Part shown: piece after piece, positions 1 through 5,514 of the stretch | Layout of the letters: every line of letters starts with the position of its first letter | Numbering within the stretch: the first letter of the stretch is position 1 | Assembly: GCA_015490435.1 (NCBI GenBank) | Contig: WFXV01000242.1 | Coordinates: 1-12,966, forward strand | Length of the DNA: 12,966 bases | Direction: 5' to 3' | DNA from: Thermaceae bacterium | Lineage (GTDB): Bacteria > Deinococcota > Deinococci > Deinococcales > Marinithermaceae | Program-made: the position numbers and the translations under genes | The notes under the pieces: generated by a model | The model's database searches: none | Told to the model about the DNA's origin: nothing | The model's input: the letters and a program-made list of their open reading frames with translations, nothing else

Positions 1-1
1 A

Positions 2-139
2 GACCCCTTGGAACTGCAGCGAGCGTTGGACGAGTACCGGCACTTCTACAACACCCGGCGTTTGCACCAGGCGTTGGGCTACCGGACGCCGCTGGAAGTT
101 GTGGAGTCCAAGAGGGTCAAAGTGGTATCGTTTTCGTGA
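2..139 (+). pseudogene. IS transposase, C-terminal fragment (DDE integrase-core, rve type)
   Basis: The frame is open from the window edge and encodes 45 residues ending in TGA at 137-139. It contains the block YRHFYNTRRLHQALGYRTP, the hallmark end of the integrase-core (rve) domain in IS3/IS481-like transposases, where a Y-N-x-x-R-x-H-x-x-L-x-x-x-x-P pattern follows the catalytic glutamate. The upstream part lies outside the window, so it cannot be told whether the gene is whole. The stop codon overlaps the first codon of the hsdS remnant that follows, which suggests the element inserted into hsdS. A near-copy of this DNA (44 of 50 bases, 3-52 against 11475-11524) occurs near the right end of the window. 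Confidence 0.8.
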
Positions 140-336
140 AGCACTACACCATGCTTCGAAGTCTTGAGGTTATTTTGCCTCCCCTCGAAACCCAACGCCG
201 CATCGTGGAAGAGATCGAGACCTTCGAGGAAGAAGCCCGGCGCATCCAGAAAGCCCAGGAGGAGAGCCGTGCCGCACTTGAGCGGCTTGAAAAATCCCTC
301 TTGGGGGAGGCCTTCCGGCCTGAGCGATGGGCCTAG
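136..336 (+). pseudogene. hsdS: Type I restriction-modification specificity subunit (HsdS), C-terminal remnant
   Basis: This 66-residue frame matches the end of HsdS or of an HsdS-like target-recognition protein. The motif ILPPLETQRRIVEEIE (about residues 13-28) is the classic strand-turn before the C-terminal conserved helix, and it is followed by a charged coiled-coil stretch (EEARRIQKAQEESRAALERLEKSLL). Whole HsdS proteins are about 400 residues, so about 85% is missing. The frame is also open upstream of the GTG at 136, so the nominal start is not a real gene start. The preceding transposase end shows the gene was cut by an IS. No hsdM or hsdR is visible, so a type I system is broken here or lies partly outside the window. 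The fragment should be inert. Confidence 0.7.
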
Positions 337-339
337 GGG

Positions 340-750
340 CTTAGCACCCTTTTCGCGTGCAACCGCACCCAGCGTAGCAGTTAATGAAGCTGCTGAGCCC
401 TTAATCTAACGCGCCGGGCGCTTCATTGTCTCTACGCTTACCGGCCCCATGCTTGGGAAAGCGACAGGTTCCACCCGCTTTTGGACCCAGACACGGGGGC
501 GACTCTCGCGGTGCGGTAATGGGACGGGACCGGGGAATACAGAGGGCTCAGGTTGATCGCCCGGCACCACCGAAGATGAGGAGCGCCTCGGGGGGCGGTG
601 ATGGAGAGGGCGAAGCGCCCTCCGGCAGGGGCTTGCATGGTGTTCGCGCTTGCCTTCGCAGCGCAGGCCTTAGCGCAGGCAGGCCACCCCATCCCTTGGG
701 TGGGGAGGGGGCGGCGTGAGCGACGGAGACAAACAATTGGAAAGGGGCCT
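340..750. other. Gene-free stretch between the hsdS remnant and the immA-like gene
   Basis: Several short open frames occur on both strands but none has a good Shine-Dalgarno site, a recognisable motif or protein-like composition. Three base-pairing features are visible. One is an 8-bp inverted repeat at 383-390 and 420-427. Another is a perfect 7-bp stem with a 3-base loop at 606-622 (GAGGGCG-AAG-CGCCCTC). The last is a CCACCC/GGGTGG stem at about 685-704. None has a U-tract, so no terminator is called. The stretch may hold decayed coding DNA or an unrecognised RNA. Confidence 0.4.
383..427. repeat. 8-bp inverted repeat AATGAAGC / GCTTCATT
   Basis: AATGAAGC at 383-390 is the exact reverse complement of GCTTCATT at 420-427, with a 29-base spacer containing the small palindrome GCGCCGGGCGC. 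It lies just after the hsdS remnant. It could be a mobile-element end or a weak RNA hairpin. The function is unknown and an 8-bp match is only modest evidence. Confidence 0.35.
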
Positions 751-1323
751 CTAGTAGAACCCCCCTATGTATCCAAGTTGACTTAGACGAATAGCCATGG
801 CCTGTTCGCTGACCTTGTACTTTTTGGCCAAGTTCTTCACGATCTCTTCCTCACCAAGCAAGGGGTTCTCCAGCAGGCGATCAAAATCTTCCTCAACGAG
901 TTCTCGAGGCATGAGCAGCTCGGCTGCAAAGGCATTGGCCTCCACCTCCAGGGGATCAACGCCTGCGCTGGATAAGGGGTCCCGCCTTAGAACAAGCGGC
1001 GTTTTGTCGATGAAAGCCCCCTCTTTTTTTGTTCCTTCTCTATGTAGAAGGAGGTGCCCCAACTCGTGAGCCACCGTAAAACGCCTCCTGTGAACGTGGT
1101 GTTTTTTGTTGACACCAATGATGGCACTGTCGCCTTGAAGATAGAGGAATCCAGACAAATCGTCGTCTAGAGGGGCTTTGATAATGTTGATACCTAAGAC
1201 TTCCCTAGCTATTTGCTCTACCCGTATCGGAGGTTGCGCAAGCGTCGGGTTGGCTTTTTGGGCGCTACTGAGAAGCTCCCTTGCTTTCTGCTTTACCTTT
1301 TCCCACTGCGGCTTGGCGCTCAT
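751..1323 (-). CDS. ImmA/IrrE-family zinc metallopeptidase
   Basis: The 190-residue protein carries the zincin motif HELGH at residues 86-90 (FTVAHELGHLLLH). A downstream EVEANAFAAELLMP segment at 126-139 supplies the expected third zinc ligand, probably Glu128. This is the M78/COG2856 family (ImmA of ICEBs1, IrrE/PprI of Deinococcus), whose members cleave an XRE repressor and so derepress a target operon. The start at 1323 has a strong upstream site (AAGGGGGG, about 4 bases away). The gene overlaps the end of the XRE gene by 59 bases, so the two are co-transcribed and translationally coupled. The length is ordinary for the family and both motifs are intact, so it should be active. The target is inferred to be the neighbouring XRE protein. 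Its composition is AT-richer than the DNA after 3300. Confidence 0.9.
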   Translation of the reverse strand: MSAKPQWEKVKQKARELLSSAQKANPTLAQPPIRVEQIAREVLGINIIKAPLDDDLSGFLYLQGDSAIIGVNKKHHVHRRRFTVAHELGHLLLHREGTKKEGAFIDKTPLVLRRDPLSSAGVDPLEVEANAFAAELLMPRELVEEDFDRLLENPLLGEEEIVKNLAKKYKVSEQAMAIRLSQLGYIGGFY

Positions 1324-1666
1324 GTTTGCCCCCCTTCTTTACTTGGTCGAGCGCTGCTCGTATGCTTTCGAAATCGCCTTCGTCGGCCTCCCGGTTTGCG
1401 TGAAGCACAGGTATAGACCCCGTTCGTTGCTGAGGCCCCGGCTTGATTTGATCGATCACTGAGCAGATGTTGATGTCAAGCGCGTTCGCGATGTTGATCA
1501 GTGTGTGGAGGTACAACCGCTGTCTTCCCGCTTCAATATTGGCAATCCCAGTTCGAGGAAGCCCGACTTTTTTGGCTAGCTCTGCTTGAGTTAGCCCCTT
1601 TTGGTTGCGATGTTCCTTTATCAAAGCCCCCAGCGTGCTGTAAATGACCCTTTCGTCATAATCCAT
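1265..1666 (-). CDS. XRE-family helix-turn-helix transcriptional repressor
   Basis: The 133-residue protein has an N-terminal Cro/CI-type HTH at about residues 12-63. The text LIKEHRNQKGLTQAELAKK is followed by a recognition helix around VGLPRTGIANIEAGRQ. The remaining ~70 residues are charged and have no recognised fold, and are a plausible protease-sensitive or dimerisation tail. The ATG at 1666 has a GAGGGGGG ribosome site about 4 bases upstream. The gene runs into the ImmA-like gene with a 59-base overlap. It is divergent from the lamin-tail/E2-like operon, and a perfect dyad over that operon's -10 box is the obvious binding site. By analogy with ImmR/ImmA it would repress the divergent operon, and perhaps itself, until cleaved by its partner. 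Confidence 0.88.
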   Translation of the reverse strand: MDYDERVIYSTLGALIKEHRNQKGLTQAELAKKVGLPRTGIANIEAGRQRLYLHTLINIANALDINICSVIDQIKPGPQQRTGSIPVLHANREADEGDFESIRAALDQVKKGGKHERQAAVGKGKAESKGASQ

Positions 1667-1727
1667 ATTCCCCCCTCAAAGACTACACCAATAACATTCA
1701 TCACCATTGGATGTCATTAGCATAGAC

Positions 1728-1756
1728 TTGACATTCTCCGTGTCCTGTACTATCCT
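1728..1756 (+). promoter_or_regulatory. Sigma-70-type promoter for the lamin-tail/E2-like operon
   Basis: TTGACA at 1728-1733 and TATCCT at 1751-1756 are separated by 17 bases. That is a perfect -35 box, the optimal spacing and a good -10. It points toward the plus-strand gene starting at 1818, giving a leader of about 55 bases. The -10 lies within the inverted repeat at 1748-1764, so a bound repressor would occlude RNA polymerase. Confidence 0.75.
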
Positions 1757-1764
1757 GAATAGTA
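1748..1764. promoter_or_regulatory. Candidate XRE operator (perfect dyad TACTAT-N5-ATAGTA)
   Basis: TACTATCCTGAATAGTA is a perfect 6-bp inverted repeat with a 5-base centre. It covers the -10 box of the divergent promoter and sits about 80 bases upstream of the XRE start. Size, symmetry and position fit an operator for a dimeric Cro/CI-type repressor. A second, weaker inverted pair, CCAAT at 1688-1692 and ATTGG at 1706-1710, lies nearer the XRE start and could be a second site. Binding is inferred, not shown. Confidence 0.6.
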
Positions 1765-1817
1765 GCAAGGCTCCTGACGTGAGTCAAGGGTCTTATAGGA
1801 GGTGATGAAACACTATT

Positions 1818-2303
1818 ATGAGTGCAAGAATCGAGAGGCTTTGCAGCGACCCTCCGGGGTTGGACCGCGATCCCAATCGAGAGTGGGTTGAGGTCCGAGT
1901 TGGTTCAGACGGCGTTCAAGGTTACCGGCTGGAGCACCTCGTAAATCCAGGGACACCAGACGAGCGCCGTGCCTTGTACTACTTCTTTGGCGACGGCTTG
2001 CCTGAGCTACGAAGCGGACAGCGGGTGCGCGTGCACAGCGGCGGCGGAGAACCCCACTGGGATGCAGCAGACCCCAACCTTCTCCATGTCTACCGGGAAC
2101 CCCCAGGGCACCCCGGGCGTTTTTGGCTCAACAACAAAGGCGATGTGATCCACTTGATCAACTCTCAGGGCGACGAAGTGGATCGGCGAGTCGTGGGGCC
2201 GGGCAAGTGCGATGCCAAAGATGGCCGTGGAGGAGTTCGCGGGGTGGTTCCTCCAGTGAAACCCCCGCATGCTTTTGGAGGTGGTGAGTGGGCCTTCCGA
2301 TGA
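1818..2303 (+). CDS. Lamin-tail-domain (LTD)-like protein
   Basis: The 161-residue protein shows the features of the lamin tail (LTD) immunoglobulin-like fold. A WVEVRV strand at 23-28 is followed by a strand pair ending in GYRLEH (35-40), YYFFGDG (54-60), then GQRVRVHSGGG (67-77) and the signature FWLNNKGDVIHLINSQGDEVD (about 102-122). That signature matches the family's w-n-n-x-G-D-x-v-x-L-x-d-x-x-G ending. Bacterial LTDs are usually attached to nucleases or surface proteins. Here the domain stands almost alone with a ~35-residue basic, glycine-rich tail. There is no signal peptide or membrane segment, so it is probably cytoplasmic. A perfect AGGAGGTGAT lies at 1797-1806, somewhat far (11 bases) from the ATG at 1818. 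It is the first gene of the operon and its end overlaps the next gene by 16 bases. The biochemical role is unknown. Confidence 0.7.
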   Translation: MSARIERLCSDPPGLDRDPNREWVEVRVGSDGVQGYRLEHLVNPGTPDERRALYYFFGDGLPELRSGQRVRVHSGGGEPHWDAADPNLLHVYREPPGHPGRFWLNNKGDVIHLINSQGDEVDRRVVGPGKCDAKDGRGGVRGVVPPVKPPHAFGGGEWAFR

Positions 2304-3172
2304 TCCACGGGGCGCAAGAAGCTCCGTGGTTTTTGCGCGACCCTATGCTTAAGCTCCGCCACCAGAAGGCGATGGCGGAGCGTTTTCCGGGCTTTCGGTG
2401 GGTTGAACGCGCCTATCCCCAGTGGCATGCGGTTTGGCGGGGATACTTGCGCCCATTTTCAGAAGACGTAAGTCCGGGTGTTGTGGCTTCGTGTTTGCAC
2501 AACGGACACGAAGTCATCGTTTTTCCTGACGGACACTTGGAACCAGCCTTCAAAAGATACGTAGAATCTATACCCCAGGCCATGGGGGTAAAAGGGCGCA
2601 CCCACTACGTTGAAATCTTCTACTTGGAGCCGCCAGCAATTCCGTTGGTCTACGTTCAATGGTTGCGTCACACAAAGAATCCGCCCCCGCACACTTGGTT
2701 TCGGCCAGATCTCAGCCAGTTCTACCCCTCCATCCCGGAGAACAATCCCCGCTTTGCCTGTGTCATGGCTCCGCATATTGACTCGTGGTCCTGGGAGGAG
2801 CACACGGCGGTGCGCATTGTTGAATACGCCGCCATTTGGTTGGCCAATGCAGAGCTGTGGGAGGCAACGGGGGTGTGGTGGGGACCAGAGGCAGGCCATA
2901 ACCCTTCTGATCTCAATCAAGTTGGTCCGAGTGACCCGTGTTGGTGCGGTTCGGGGCTTTCTTACAGGGAGTGTCATGGGGAGCCTGGCGGCAAAGAGCT
3001 TTTCGTTCTCGGGAGGGGAGAGCGTGCGGCACCCTCTCAACCCAGCAGCAAGCATGCAGCCTCTATACCTTCTTCGTTTGCTACCTCGGCTTCAGTGCTC
3101 GTGGGGAAGCAAACGGGGGTTGCAATGCGTAGAGATCGAGGACGGCCCCAAAAGCCTGCTCCTGCGGGGTGA
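2288..3172 (+). CDS. E2 (ubiquitin-conjugating)-like protein with SEC-C zinc motif
   Basis: The 294-residue protein aligns by eye with prokaryotic E2 folds. W50-R-G-Y-L-R-P matches the early W-x-G-x-L-x-P block. HYVEIFYLEPPAIPLVYV (106-123) fits the beta-meander ending in a P-P-x-V strand. RFACVM places Cys158 where the active-site cysteine sits. IVEYAAIWLANAELWEATGVWWGP (177-200) and then H204 match the C-terminal W-L-x-x-x-E-x-W-x-x-T-G-x-W-x-G-x-x-H helix block of bacterial E2s. A SEC-C motif follows: DPCWCGSGLSYRECH, ligands C218, C220, C229 and H230. The GTG at 2288 has GGAGGTG 6 bases upstream. An alternative ATG at 2300 overlaps the previous stop (ATGA). No E1 (ThiF), ubiquitin-like or JAB gene is in view. 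After about residue 235 the sequence becomes low-complexity and may be read-through past a junction. Confidence 0.6.
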   Translation: MGLPMIHGAQEAPWFLRDPMLKLRHQKAMAERFPGFRWVERAYPQWHAVWRGYLRPFSEDVSPGVVASCLHNGHEVIVFPDGHLEPAFKRYVESIPQAMGVKGRTHYVEIFYLEPPAIPLVYVQWLRHTKNPPPHTWFRPDLSQFYPSIPENNPRFACVMAPHIDSWSWEEHTAVRIVEYAAIWLANAELWEATGVWWGPEAGHNPSDLNQVGPSDPCWCGSGLSYRECHGEPGGKELFVLGRGERAAPSQPSSKHAASIPSSFATSASVLVGKQTGVAMRRDRGRPQKPAPAG

Positions 3173-3275
3173 CCTACTATCTCGACCCCGGTCAGCCCGT
3201 AGGGCTCACCCTGCAAGCCTGATACCCCCACCGTGGCCCCAAGCAAAGCTTAGCGTGCCGGAATGGCCTCATTAA
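3024..3275 (+). pseudogene. Possible 5' stub of the next gene of the E2-like operon
   Basis: A second frame (+1 to the E2-like gene) starts with GTG at 3024, five bases after GGGAGGGG at 3011-3018, inside the odd C-terminal tail of the E2-like gene. It encodes a protein-like stretch, QCVEIEDGPKSLLL, before turning into proline/arginine-rich text. A small shift near 3168 would continue it as CGVTYYLDPGQPVGLTL. The strand-turn-strand of E-I-E-D-G-x-x-S-L-L-L is reminiscent of the start of metallo-beta-lactamase folds, but this is weak. If real, it is a gene cut off by whatever brought in the integrase. Confidence 0.2.
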
Positions 3276-4507
3276 GCCAAAACGTCTGGCAAGGCTCGGG
3301 CGGCCTCTTCGAGGCGCTTGCGGCTTATGTGGACGTAGACCTGGGTGGTAGCGATAGAGCTGTGGCCTAGGAGCTCCTTGACCTCGGCGATGGAGCGGCC
3401 GGCCTCGACGAGGGTCGAGGCGTAGGAGTGGCGGAGTTTGTGGGGGGTGAGCTTCTCCCAGTTCTTGAGCCCCGCGCGGCGGGCCACTCTCTTGAGCATG
3501 GCCTGCACGGTGCGGGGAGAGAAGGGCTCGCCCTTCCTGGGTCCCGAGGTGTGGCTCCAGATGTAGGGGCTCACCGGGGAGCCCTCCAGGTTCCGGTGCT
3601 TGAGCCACTGGTGGAGGGCCCGCTGAGCGGTGGGGGAGAGCACCACCACCCGCTCCTTGTCCCCCTTGCCCTTCACGGTGATGGCGTGGGGCACGCCGTC
3701 CTGGTAGGCCACGTCCTGGTAGGTGAGGGCGAGGGCCTCGGATAGGCGAAGGCCGGTGCCGTAGAGAAACGCGAGAAGGGCCCAGTCCCGGAGACCCTGC
3801 TTGGGCGACCGGTTCTTGTAAGCAGCCTGCAGGAGCCGGGCCACCTCCTGGGGGGTGAGGTAGGTGGGGAGCCTTTTGGGGAGCTTGGGACGCCGGACCG
3901 GGGCGGTGGGGTCCCGCACGATGGGCAGGCCCTCAACCTCGGCGAGGTAGCGGTAGAACTTCGCGAGGCTCGCAAGGAGCCGGTGGGTCCGCGCGGGCGA
4001 GGCCCCGCGCTCGGCAAGGAAGGCCCGTACCTGGGCCGGGGTCACACGGTCCCAGACCGGCTCGCTCCGGTGGCGATCGGCGTGCCAGCGGGCGAAGAGG
4101 CGCACGTCCCGGAGGTACTCGCGGGCGGTGCGGGGGCTCCGGCCCTCCTCCCAGATTTCGTAGACCCGCTCCCGGAGGAGCTCCCGGCCGAGCTCCCACT
4201 TGACCAGGCCCCGGACCTCGGAGCCCTCGAGGTCGCAGGCGTTCTGGGGGCGGGCGTGGACGAACCGCCAGGCACGGTGCTCGAAGAGCCGGGGCTGGAC
4301 CGGGCAGCGACACCGCTTGCAGACGAGCCGCCCGGCCTCGGCGTGGGCGGCGAGGCGCCTTCGGGCCTCGGCGACAAACCTGCCCTTCCCGTGGATGCAC
4401 CGCCAGAGGGCGAAGAGGTCAATCTCGCGGGGGCTCTCCTTGGAGAGGAGAAGCGCGGTAGCCACGGGCACCACCCCGGAATAGATTAACACCTGACAAT
4501 CTGCCAA
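3272..4507 (-). CDS. Tyrosine recombinase/integrase with CoiA-like N-terminal Cys/His module
   Basis: Counting from the longest frame (411 residues), the catalytic set is complete: R254 (GTGLRLSEAL), K281 (KGKGDKERV), H356/R359 (TPHKLRHSYA), H382 (LLGHSS) and Y391 (TQVYVHI). A SAM-like core-binding domain lies at about 125-190 (SPRTAREYLRDVRLFARW). A normal XerC/D is about 300 residues, and the extra ~110 N-terminal residues contain C63-x2-C66, then R81-F-V-H84 and C91. That spacing and the text around it recall the N-terminal zinc/H-F-x-H region of CoiA-family proteins. The start is uncertain. TTG at 4507 has no ribosome site, and GTG codons at 4492, 4474, 4471 or 4465 are better, the last with GGGGTGG upstream. 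It is divergent from the AddAB-like operon, which makes it the likely mobilising enzyme of that cassette. Confidence 0.85.
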   Translation of the reverse strand: MADCQVLIYSGVVPVATALLLSKESPREIDLFALWRCIHGKGRFVAEARRRLAAHAEAGRLVCKRCRCPVQPRLFEHRAWRFVHARPQNACDLEGSEVRGLVKWELGRELLRERVYEIWEEGRSPRTAREYLRDVRLFARWHADRHRSEPVWDRVTPAQVRAFLAERGASPARTHRLLASLAKFYRYLAEVEGLPIVRDPTAPVRRPKLPKRLPTYLTPQEVARLLQAAYKNRSPKQGLRDWALLAFLYGTGLRLSEALALTYQDVAYQDGVPHAITVKGKGDKERVVVLSPTAQRALHQWLKHRNLEGSPVSPYIWSHTSGPRKGEPFSPRTVQAMLKRVARRAGLKNWEKLTPHKLRHSYASTLVEAGRSIAEVKELLGHSSIATTQVYVHISRKRLEEAARALPDVLA

Positions 4508-4518
4508 AGGGTTGGCAG
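4501..4518. promoter_or_regulatory. Perfect 7-bp dyad between integrase and AddAB-like operon
   Basis: CTGCCAAAGGGTTGGCAG is a perfect inverted repeat (7-bp arms, 4-base centre). It lies in the only spacer between the divergent integrase and the operon starting at 4566, about 50 bases upstream of the operon start. Each arm carries TTGGCA, a passable -35 element, in outward orientation on both strands. It could be an operator, a shared promoter element or a recombinase-binding core. Confidence 0.45.
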
Positions 4519-4565
4519 GATAGAACTATAGGTGGTAGTAGTGTAAGTGTACGGAGGTGAAAACC

Positions 4566-5147
4566 GTGCTCAAGGCTTTTCTAGTTCTGCTCGCAGGGCT
4601 CGCGCGCTCGGTCCCGTGCGTCCGGGCGACGGTCGCCGGACAAGCCATCGAGGCGTGCCGGGACGAGGTCGAGCGCATCCTGGCCAGGGTCGAGCCGGAG
4701 CCCGTCCAGACCCACTGGGTCGAAGTCGGGGGCCGGAGGTTTCCGCCGAAGCAGGCGCTCGCCGAGGTCGCCCGGGCGAAGGGGGTCCCCCTCCACCGGC
4801 TCGACTTCCAGACGATGAGCGCCGTCGCTTTCTTCAGGAAGCTCGGGTTCCCCCACGGCCGCGCCGACCGGGAGGACCGGCCGTGCGTCCGGGCGAGGGT
4901 CGCCGGACGCGTCCTTGAGGTCTGCCGGGACGAGGTCGAGGCGGTCGCGCGGCATCTCGAGCCCGAGCCGATTCGCAAGCACTGGGCAGAGGCCGCCGGG
5001 AAGCGGTTCCCGCCAAAGCAGCTCGTCGCCGAGGTAGCCCGGGCGAAGGGGGTCCCGCTGTCGCGCCTGGAGTTTACCACGATGCGGGCCCGCTCGCTCC
5101 TGCGGCGGCTCGGGCTCCGCGTGGGCGCGGGGGAGGAGGCGCGATGA
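4566..5147 (+). CDS. Unrecognised protein made of two tandem ~80-residue domains
   Basis: I do not recognise the family with certainty. After a ~15-residue hydrophobic start, the protein consists of two copies of one domain. Copy 1 runs from PCVRATVAG to FFRKLGF and copy 2 from PCVRARVAG to LLRRLGL. Both share CRDEVE, EPEP, HW, RFPPKQ and EVARAKGVPL, then an F-x-T-M turn and a final R-x-L-G block. The pattern G-x-R-F-P-P-K-Q ... F-x-T ... L-x-R-L-G-F resembles modules attached to restriction-type and HNH proteins, which suggests nucleic-acid binding (inference). GGAGGTGA at 4553-4560 sits 5 bases before GTG 4566; GTG 4557 overlaps the ribosome site and is rejected. It is the first gene of the operon. 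Its stop overlaps the next start (ATGA at 5144-5147). Confidence 0.72.
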   Translation: MLKAFLVLLAGLARSVPCVRATVAGQAIEACRDEVERILARVEPEPVQTHWVEVGGRRFPPKQALAEVARAKGVPLHRLDFQTMSAVAFFRKLGFPHGRADREDRPCVRARVAGRVLEVCRDEVEAVARHLEPEPIRKHWAEAAGKRFPPKQLVAEVARAKGVPLSRLEFTTMRARSLLRRLGLRVGAGEEAR

Positions 5148-5427
5148 AGCCAACCCTGCACGACTGCGAGACGTTCCTCGCGGACCCCCGCCGGCGGGCG
5201 TCGGCGGGGGTGGACTTCGGGGTCCGGTGGCGGCACCTCGCCGAGCCGGACCTTCCCTGGCGGGTGTCGTGGCTGGCAGAGACCGGCGGGCTCTACGCCG
5301 CCGAGCTCGCCCCCCAACGGTCTGCGCCGGTGCTTGATCCTGGGGGCAGTTCCCGGACCGCGCCGCGGTCGAAGACATCCAGCGATGGCGCAGGAGGCGT
5401 TCAAACCGGAGAACCCAGGCGGCCTAG
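5144..5427 (+). pseudogene. Small hypothetical protein gene with two +1 frameshifts
   Basis: The ATG overlaps the previous stop (ATGA), typical of coupled translation. The first ~57 residues are protein-like, with WRVSWLAETGGLYAAELAP near the end. At the C6 run 5310-5315 the good frame shifts by one base, continuing NGLRRCLILGAVP. At GG 5355-5356 it shifts again, to DRAAVEDIQRWRRRR and a TAG at 5425-5427. Removing one C and one G would give a single ~94-residue protein. As read, the initial frame stays open and runs through into the AddB-like gene with low-complexity proline/arginine text, which is not a credible fusion. This may be real decay, sequencing error in homopolymers, or programmed slippage. 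No known domain is seen. Confidence 0.55.
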
Positions 5428-5439
5428 GGAGGTGAAAAC

Positions 5440-5514
5440 GTGTTCCAGGTCCCCCTGCCATACCGCGGCGACCCCTGGCCACGGTCGGCGTTCCCGGTTG
5501 CTCTCCGGAGGTGA
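5440..5514 (+). CDS. Possible 24-residue leader peptide
   Basis: GTG at 5440 follows GGAGGTGAAAAC at 5429-5439, the same 12-base ribosome-site context as the first operon gene. It encodes a short peptide containing PLPYRGDPWPRSAFPV and stops at 5512-5514. The stop overlaps the GTG of the next ORF (GTGA), so it may couple translation. It could also be the true N-terminus of the next ORF after a frameshift. Confidence 0.35.
   Translation: MFQVPLPYRGDPWPRSAFPVALRR

Noticed and set aside
383..427. Integron attC or terminator
   Set aside because: An R-Y-Y-Y-A-A-C-like string is present, but there is no matching G-T-T-R-R-R-Y core, no integron cassette structure and no U-tract.
426..786. Overlapping short ORFs in the gene-poor stretch
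   Set aside because: They overlap one another on both strands, lack ribosome sites and have composition typical of chance frames in GC-rich DNA.
2459..3055. 198-residue minus-strand frame opposite the E2-like gene
   Set aside because: No motif or start signal. The sense strand encodes the E2-like and SEC-C motifs.
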